Source: Proteobacteria bacterium UBA6522 (GTDB taxonomy: Bacteria > Pseudomonadota > Gammaproteobacteria > Steroidobacterales > Rariloculaceae). Taken from it: DNA of 15,920 bases. The position numbers were made by a program, and so were the translations under genes. Shown here one piece after another: positions 8,420 to 13,293 of the stretch (position 1 is the stretch's first letter; each line of letters opens with the position of its first letter). Under the pieces are notes generated by a model that had not been told where the DNA came from, made no database searches, and saw only the letters and a list, made by a program, of their open reading frames with translations. The DNA is taken from the NCBI GenBank assembly GCA_002434915.1, contig DJLG01000011.1:4709-20628 (forward strand), in the 5' to 3' direction.

Positions 8420-9210
8420 AAAACGCAAAAGTTAATCGTCGTAAAGTGGCAAAGAAGCCTAGAAAGTTGCGTATGCCATCTTTTAATTGGACAAGAGCGT
8501 TTATGCCGATAGGTTTTTTAGGCGCTTTTGTCGCGATAGGTTTATGTGGAAAGATTTTGCTTGATCATCCAGTACAGCATTTAGAAATAGAAAGTAGCTT
8601 TCAGCGTGTAACGCCGATACAAGTAGAGGCGGCAATAGTTTCTGAGCTAACTGGTGGATTTTTATCAGCTAAACTCGGCAATTTACAGGACCACATAGAG
8701 TCTTTGGACTGGGTAAAAAGCGCAGAGATTGCTCGTAGGTGGCCAGGTACATTAGTGGTACGTGTGAAGGAACATCAGGCGGCGGCCCGTTGGGGACAAA
8801 CAGGGCTTCTTAATACTAATGGTGAGCTTTTCACAGAGAATTCGCGTTACGCATTTCCGGAACTTCCTAGGTTGGTTGGCCCTAACGGTACAGAGAGGGA
8901 AGTCGCAACTAGATACCTTGGGTTAAGGAGCCGGTTAGTTGAGGCTAATCTAGTGCTTAAATCGTTGGTAATGGATAGCAGGGGGTCTTGGCTAATAAAA
9001 CTTGATGGTGGTCAGGAAATTCGTATAGGGCGACGTGATGTGGATGAGAGGTTAGATCGCTTGTTTCAGGTTGTTACACCTTCACTCGCTGATCAGTTTC
9101 ATCGTATCCAGCATGTAGATCTTCGTTACACGAACGGTTTCTCTGTTAGCTGGATTTCAGATCAAGGTATACAGCTAGCACAAGAGAACGAGGGTGTAGG
9201 TAATGGCTAA
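8416..9210 (+). CDS. ftsQ: FtsQ, divisome membrane protein
   Basis: FtsQ is a bitopic inner-membrane protein that joins FtsB and FtsL and links early and late division proteins. The 264 residues show a very basic cytoplasmic N-terminus (residues 1-27), a single membrane span at about 28-49 and a periplasmic part. The POTRA domain starts near residue 54 (VQHLEIE) and contains LDWVKSAEIARRWPGTLVV, a typical FtsQ signature, followed by the beta domain (RLDRLFQVV, HVDLRYTNGF). Escherichia FtsQ has 276 residues. The start is GTG, overlapping the murB stop by 4 bases (GTGA), and the stop overlaps the ftsA start by 8 bases. FtsQ sequences diverge strongly, so the identification rests partly on position and topology. 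Confidence 0.93.
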   Translation: MKNAKVNRRKVAKKPRKLRMPSFNWTRAFMPIGFLGAFVAIGLCGKILLDHPVQHLEIESSFQRVTPIQVEAAIVSELTGGFLSAKLGNLQDHIESLDWVKSAEIARRWPGTLVVRVKEHQAAARWGQTGLLNTNGELFTENSRYAFPELPRLVGPNGTEREVATRYLGLRSRLVEANLVLKSLVMDSRGSWLIKLDGGQEIRIGRRDVDERLDRLFQVVTPSLADQFHRIQHVDLRYTNGFSVSWISDQGIQLAQENEGVGNG

Positions 9211-10438
9211 GCGCGAAGAACGGAAGCTATTGATCGGATTAGATATTGGTACCTCTAAGGTTGTTGCTATTGTTGGCGAACTTTCGTCCGAAAATACACT
9301 TGAGGTTATTGGTATTGGTTCTCATCCGTCCAGAGGACTCAAGCGTGGAGTTGTTGTAAATATTGAGTCGACTGTTCAATCGATTCAACGAGCAATTGAA
9401 GAAGCCGAGCTAATGTCAGGATGTGAAATTAATACGGTTTATGCTGGTATTGCTGGTAGTCATGTGCGAAGCCTTAACTCACATGGAATCGTTGCTATTC
9501 GTGATAAAGAGGTTAGTTCGGGGGATATTGATCGAGTTATAGATGCAGCTCGCGCAGTAGCAATACCAGCAGATCAAAAAGTACTTCATGTTTTACCACA
9601 AGAATTTCTAATTGATTCTCAAGAGGGGATTCGTGAGCCAATTGGAATGTCTGGTGTTCGACTTGAGGCGAAGGTTCATCTTGTTACGGGCGCAGTAAGT
9701 GCCGCACAAAATATTGTTAAGTGTGTTCAACGGTGTGGCCTAGATGTGGAGGATGTGGTTCTTGAGCAGCTTGCGTCTAGCTTTTCAGTGTTAACAGAAG
9801 ACGAGAAGGAGCTTGGAATTTGTTTGGTTGATATGGGTGGAGGCACTACAGATCTTGCTGTTTTCCGAGGTGGTGCTATCCAACACACGGCAGTAATACC
9901 AATCGCTGGTGACCAGGTAACAAATGATATTGCTATCTCATTGCGTACCCCTACACAGCATGCAGAGGAGATAAAGATCAAGTATGCCTGTGCACTTTCC
10001 CAGCTTGCAAATCTGGATGAGACGATTGAGGTTCCAAGCGTTGGGGATCGCCCTCCCCGACGACTTGCCAGACAGACGCTTGCGGAGGTTGTTGAGGCTC
10101 GTTATGAAGAACTTTTTTCTCTTGTACGAGATGAGTTGAGAAGATCAGGATTTGAAGAGTTAATTGCTGCTGGTTTAGTGCTAACAGGAGGCAGCGCAAA
10201 AATGGAGGGTGCAGTTGAATTAGCAGAGGAGATTTTTCATGTGCCAGTAAGATTAGGAGTGCCGCAGTATGTAGAGGGTTTAGTAGATGTTGTAAGAAAC
10301 CCAATTCATGCAACGGGAGTAGGTCTTCTTATATATGGTAAGGAGGCCGTTCAGGCTGAACCAGAAAGAGCTGCTGATAGAGCAGGAATGCCCGGTATGT
10401 TTCAAAAGATGGGTAAATGGTTTCAAGGTAATTTTTAA
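9203..10438 (+). CDS. ftsA: FtsA, actin-like divisome protein
   Basis: FtsA is an actin-fold ATPase that tethers FtsZ to the inner membrane and recruits later division proteins. At 411 residues it matches the family (420 in Escherichia). The phosphate-1 motif GLDIGTSKVVAIVGE is near residue 12, followed by the 1C subdomain region and VLPQEFLID. The second phosphate motif is VDMGGGTTDLAVF and the adenosine motif is VLTGGSAKMEG. The last 14 residues (GMFQKMGKWFQGNF) form the expected amphipathic membrane-targeting helix. The ATG lies inside the end of ftsQ; GAGGG at 9190-9194, eight bases upstream, is a reasonable ribosome site. A 27-base spacer follows before ftsZ. Confidence 0.98.
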   Translation: MAKREERKLLIGLDIGTSKVVAIVGELSSENTLEVIGIGSHPSRGLKRGVVVNIESTVQSIQRAIEEAELMSGCEINTVYAGIAGSHVRSLNSHGIVAIRDKEVSSGDIDRVIDAARAVAIPADQKVLHVLPQEFLIDSQEGIREPIGMSGVRLEAKVHLVTGAVSAAQNIVKCVQRCGLDVEDVVLEQLASSFSVLTEDEKELGICLVDMGGGTTDLAVFRGGAIQHTAVIPIAGDQVTNDIAISLRTPTQHAEEIKIKYACALSQLANLDETIEVPSVGDRPPRRLARQTLAEVVEARYEELFSLVRDELRRSGFEELIAAGLVLTGGSAKMEGAVELAEEIFHVPVRLGVPQYVEGLVDVVRNPIHATGVGLLIYGKEAVQAEPERAADRAGMPGMFQKMGKWFQGNF

Positions 10439-10465
10439 ATGTCTATATTCTTGAGGAGTTTGTAA

Positions 10466-11611
10466 ATGTTCGAGTTAATGGATGGGCATAACGCAACAGC
10501 ATGTATAAAAGTAGTTGGTGTTGGAGGCGGTGGTGGGAATGCCGTTGGTCAAATGGTCACCTCAGGTATTCAAGGGGTGGATTTCATCTGTGCAAATACA
10601 GATGCTCAGGCGCTAAAGACGGCTAAGGTTAAGACTGGTATTCAAATAGGGACTGGCATAACGAAAGGTCTAGGTGCTGGAGCTAATCCTGAAATTGGTA
10701 GACAGGCTGCTCAAGAGGACCGAGAGCGTATTCAGGATGTGATTGAAGGTGCAGATATGCTATTCATCACCGCCGGGTTAGGAGGCGGCACAGGAACCGG
10801 AGCAGCCCCTGTAATCGCTCAAATGGCAAAAGAAATGGGTATTTTGACTGTCGCGATAGTTACTAAACCCTTCCTAATGGAGGGTGAAAAGCGTATGCAG
10901 GTGGCTGATCAGGGTATAGCTGAGCTAGGACGTTATGTGGATTCTCTCATTACAATTCCTAATGAAAAGCTATTGACCGTTCTTGGGCCAGATACGACAT
11001 TACTTGATGCATTTCAAGCTGCAAATCAGGTATTGCAAGGAGCAGTGCAGGGGATTGCAGACTTAATCACTCGCTCTGGAAATATCAATGTGGATTTTGC
11101 AGATGTACGGACAGTGATGTCGGAAATGGGTATGGCAATGATGGGTTCTGGCATTGCTAGTGGCGAGGGACGGGCACGTGCTGCTGCTGAGGCAGCAATA
11201 TCTAGTCCTCTACTAGAAGATATTGATCTTGCTGGAGCTAATGGTATTTTGGTTAATGTTACAGCTGGGGAGGATTTATCAATAGGGGAGTTTCAAGAGA
11301 TTGGTGAGGCTATTAAGGAATTTGCTTCTCCTGATGCCACTGTAGTTATTGGTTGGGTTTCTGATAAAGACTTGGAAAATGAAATACGTGTTACGGTTGT
11401 GGCGACCGGGTTAGGCCAGGCTGTTGGGGCGGGCGTAGCGGAAACCTTACGGGTGGTTAAAAGCTCAGGTGCACTTGAGCCTAATTATACGGACCTTGAA
11501 AAACCAACTGTTCAGAGGCAACGGGAAGTGGATGATGATTCAACAGGTTCGCCAGAGGAAATGGAAGCCTTATTGGATATACCAGCATTTTTACGGAGGC
11601 AGGCAGATTGA
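10466..11611 (+). CDS. ftsZ: FtsZ, tubulin-like division GTPase
   Basis: FtsZ is the cytoplasmic tubulin homologue that polymerises into the Z-ring. At 381 residues it matches Escherichia (383). The nucleotide region starts with VGVGGGGGNAV and ANTDAQAL, and the GTPase signature GGGTGTG occupies residues 106-112. The T7 loop NVDFADV has Asp210 and Asp213, which complete the active site of the neighbouring subunit. After a short acidic linker of roughly 50 residues, the conserved C-terminal peptide LDIPAFLRRQAD is present; it is the binding site for FtsA, ZipA and others in relatives. A strong ribosome site GAGGAG (10453-10458), seven bases before the ATG, is one of the clearest in the window and fits the high FtsZ level cells need. 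It is the last gene of the overlapping dcw series. Confidence 0.99.
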   Translation: MFELMDGHNATACIKVVGVGGGGGNAVGQMVTSGIQGVDFICANTDAQALKTAKVKTGIQIGTGITKGLGAGANPEIGRQAAQEDRERIQDVIEGADMLFITAGLGGGTGTGAAPVIAQMAKEMGILTVAIVTKPFLMEGEKRMQVADQGIAELGRYVDSLITIPNEKLLTVLGPDTTLLDAFQAANQVLQGAVQGIADLITRSGNINVDFADVRTVMSEMGMAMMGSGIASGEGRARAAAEAAISSPLLEDIDLAGANGILVNVTAGEDLSIGEFQEIGEAIKEFASPDATVVIGWVSDKDLENEIRVTVVATGLGQAVGAGVAETLRVVKSSGALEPNYTDLEKPTVQRQREVDDDSTGSPEEMEALLDIPAFLRRQAD

Positions 11612-11769
11612 GTTAACCAAGATTTAGCAGTATGCCAGTCTATTCCTTGCTTGTTCTGCGAGCGTTATACTAGTGTAATTGGAGGCATGAGGCTTAGGGA
11701 CTAATTAGGTCATATTTAAATGACAGCATACCAATTAGAGCTAAATCTCAGAAAAACTAAGGTTAGAGC
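11612..11769 (+). promoter_or_regulatory. ftsZ-lpxC intergenic region with candidate lpxC promoter
   Basis: This 158-base gap is the first real break in the operon. TATACT at 11666-11671 is a good -10 box, but no clear -35 sits at a 16-18 base spacing (TTGCTT is only 13 bases away), so the assignment is weak. An imperfect dyad GTCAT-N6-ATGAC spans 11709-11724. I see no convincing terminator after ftsZ, so readthrough into lpxC is also possible. Confidence 0.35.
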
Positions 11770-11772
11770 TTG
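11758..11772 (+). promoter_or_regulatory. Ribosome binding site and TTG start of lpxC
   Basis: TAAGG (11758-11762) lies seven bases before the TTG at 11770. An in-frame TAG at 11764-11766 excludes any start further upstream, and the next residues KQRTLK match the extreme N-terminus of known LpxC proteins (MIKQRTLK in Escherichia). The TTG is therefore the only sensible start. Confidence 0.85.
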
Positions 11773-12672
11773 AAGCAGAGAACCCTCAAAGAATCAGTCA
11801 AAGCTACTGGAATTGGTTTGCATAGTGGTGCAAAGGTATATATGACGCTGCGTCCTGCACCGCCAAATTCTGGTATTACATTTCGGCGTATTGATTTAGA
11901 CGTTCCGGTTGATATCCCTGCCAGTGCTCTTAAGGTTAGTCAAACCACTTTAGGTACAACCTTAGAAAATCAGGGAGCTAAAGTAGCAACAGTCGAGCAT
12001 CTACTTTCGGCCTTAGCAGGTTTAGGCATCGATAATGTTTTCGTAGATCTTACAGCACCAGAAGTTCCTATTATGGATGGTAGTGCCGCGCCATTTATTT
12101 TCCTACTGCAGTCAGCAGGTATTGAGGAACAGAGTTCTCTTAAGCGTTTTATACGAATTAAAAAAACTATCGAAGTTGTTGATGGAGAAAAGTGGGCTCG
12201 ACTAACTCCGCATAATGGGTTTCGGATAAACCTTGAGATTGACTTTGATCATCCTGTGCTGAGGAAGCATAGGCAGAGTGCGCGCCTTGATTTTTCTACT
12301 ACATCTTTTGTGAAGGAGATTAGTCGTGCCAGAACATTTGGTTTTTTAACTGATATTGAAACGCTCAGAAAAAGAGACCTTACCTTAGGAGGTAGCATCG
12401 ATAATGCTGTAGTTATGGATGAATATAGGGTGCTTAATGAGGATGGTCTTAGGTTTAGAGATGAGTTTGTCAGGCATAAAATTCTTGATGCTGTGGGCGA
12501 TCTTTATTTGTTGGAGTGCTGCTTGATTGGTGAATTCACAGGCTATAAGTCAGGCCATTACCTTAACAATACTTTGCTGCGTGCTTTACTGGATCAGGAA
12601 GATAGCTTTGAGGAAGTTATTTTTAGTGATTCTCAGTCTTCGCCTGTTTCTTATCAATTAGCTCCAGGTTAA
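11770..12672 (+). CDS. lpxC: LpxC, UDP-3-O-acyl-N-acetylglucosamine deacetylase
   Basis: LpxC is the zinc-dependent cytoplasmic deacetylase that performs the committed step of lipid A synthesis. The product is 300 residues (305 in Escherichia). The zinc ligands are visible as His77 in the TVEHLLSALAGLGIDN motif and His236 with Asp240 in FVRHKILDAVGD. The general-base Glu76 precedes His77, and the KSGHYLNN motif supplies the active-site His. PIMDGSAAPF and ISRARTFGF are also typical. Translation starts at TTG, forced by an in-frame stop two codons upstream. In enterobacteria LpxC is controlled by FtsH proteolysis of its C-terminus (LAVLA-type tail); here the end reads SYQLAPG, so I cannot infer that control. 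The gene converges on dciA. Confidence 0.98.
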   Translation: MKQRTLKESVKATGIGLHSGAKVYMTLRPAPPNSGITFRRIDLDVPVDIPASALKVSQTTLGTTLENQGAKVATVEHLLSALAGLGIDNVFVDLTAPEVPIMDGSAAPFIFLLQSAGIEEQSSLKRFIRIKKTIEVVDGEKWARLTPHNGFRINLEIDFDHPVLRKHRQSARLDFSTTSFVKEISRARTFGFLTDIETLRKRDLTLGGSIDNAVVMDEYRVLNEDGLRFRDEFVRHKILDAVGDLYLLECCLIGEFTGYKSGHYLNNTLLRALLDQEDSFEEVIFSDSQSSPVSYQLAPG

Positions 12673-12677
12673 TTTTT

Positions 12678-12699
12678 CAAAAAACCTAAGAATTAGGTT
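12678..12699 (-). terminator. Candidate intrinsic terminator downstream of dciA (minus strand)
   Basis: A perfect 7-base stem AACCTAA / TTAGGTT with a 3-base loop spans 12683-12699. Read on the minus strand it is followed by a T run (complement of the A run at 12679-12684), which is the layout of a Rho-independent terminator for dciA. The stem has only two G-C pairs, so it would be weak. On the + strand there is no T run after it. Confidence 0.45.
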
Positions 12700-12790
12700 G
12701 CGACATTTACTGATAATCAAATAACTTTTTAGTGTCAGCCTTTCATTAGCGAGTAAGGATTCAAAATCTATTGTATTAATTATATATATT

Positions 12791-13072
12791 CTAGATCCCA
12801 GAATCTGGGACTACTTTAACTTTTATATGGTCATAGCCAAGAGTTTTTTCTCGGTACCTTATTCGAGCTGCCCAAGCGGGCGAATCCATCACTAAAATAA
12901 GTTTACCCTCTTTATCAATGCTAACGTTAACTAGGTGGTCTGCTTCTTCGGAGGGAAGCATTTTCCGAATACGGTTAGTTAGGTTTCTTTGGCGTTCAGC
13001 CTCTAATGCCAACTTTTCAAGCTGACCATTCTTGAAAAGCTTAGCTATAGGTTTAAGAGATTTTGTAGCCAT
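12791..13072 (-). CDS. dciA: DUF721 / DciA-family protein (putative helicase loader)
   Basis: This 93-residue protein has the DUF721 (DciA) pattern: an N-terminal helical part, then LTNRIRKMLPSEEADHLVNVS, GKLILVMDSPAWAARIRYREKTL and a final strand IKVKVVP. DciA is the ancestral protein thought to assist loading of the replicative helicase DnaB in bacteria lacking DnaC-type loaders. The family assignment is good; the function is inferred from the family. Position supports it: in Pseudomonas-type genomes a DUF721 gene sits between lpxC and secA. Here it contains only the core domain, without the long tail found in some relatives. No Shine-Dalgarno site is visible before the ATG (complement of 13070-13072). 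It converges with lpxC and diverges from secA. Confidence 0.8.
   Translation of the reverse strand: MATKSLKPIAKLFKNGQLEKLALEAERQRNLTNRIRKMLPSEEADHLVNVSIDKEGKLILVMDSPAWAARIRYREKTLGYDHIKVKVVPDSGI
12796..12810. repeat. Perfect inverted repeat overlapping the 3' end of dciA
   Basis: TCCCAGA-A-TCTGGGA is a 15-base perfect inverted repeat, realistic as a 6-base stem with a 3-base loop. It lies within the last codons of dciA and in the convergent gap after lpxC. On the + strand it is followed by the mixed T-rich stretch CTACTTTAACTTTT, so it could weakly stop lpxC transcripts. Function is inferred only. Confidence 0.4.
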
Positions 13073-13290
13073 GATCGATTAGGTCTAGTTTAATTTTTTA
13101 CTCAGGTATGCAAAGTGTACAGGTTATGCTTTATGTTCTGATAACTTTGAGAAATCAGGTGTTGATTGGGAGAATGTTAGACTTAAATAACCTATTTTTG
13201 CGTATACAAGGCTTGCCGAGGTAGGATTTTAGGGTTTGATTTTATAGAACCTATTATAATCTTGCCGTTAGTCTCATCTAAGGATTTCAC
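13073..13290. promoter_or_regulatory. Divergent dciA-secA regulatory region
   Basis: This 218-base region is AT-rich and holds no gene I can support; there is no SecM-like reading frame upstream of secA. Going right, TATAAT at 13255-13260 is a consensus -10 box about 31 bases before the secA start, though the nearest -35-like box (TTGATT, 13236-13241) is only 13 bases away. A second candidate is TTGATT at 13162-13167 with TAAATA at 13184-13189 (16-base spacing). No clear promoter for dciA is visible on the minus strand. Confidence 0.4.
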
Positions 13291-13293
13291 TTG
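13280..13293 (+). promoter_or_regulatory. Ribosome binding site and TTG start of secA
   Basis: AAGGA (13280-13284) lies six bases before TTG at 13291. An in-frame TAA at 13279-13281 overlaps this site and rules out any start further upstream. The product starting here (MLELTSNIFSNIFGSRNQR) lines up with the N-terminus of known SecA proteins. Confidence 0.85.

Noticed and set aside
11687..11704. Five-codon ATG frame after GGAGG in the ftsZ-lpxC gap, as a leader peptide
   Set aside because: The GGAGG is only one base from the ATG, too close to act, and five codons without a paired attenuator structure give no support.
12683..12699. The hairpin as an intrinsic terminator for lpxC on the + strand
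   Set aside because: No T run follows it on the + strand; the T run exists only on the minus-strand side.
13073..13290. A SecM-type arrest gene upstream of secA
   Set aside because: No open frame with a signal sequence or an arrest motif is present; the only neighbouring gene is the divergent dciA.
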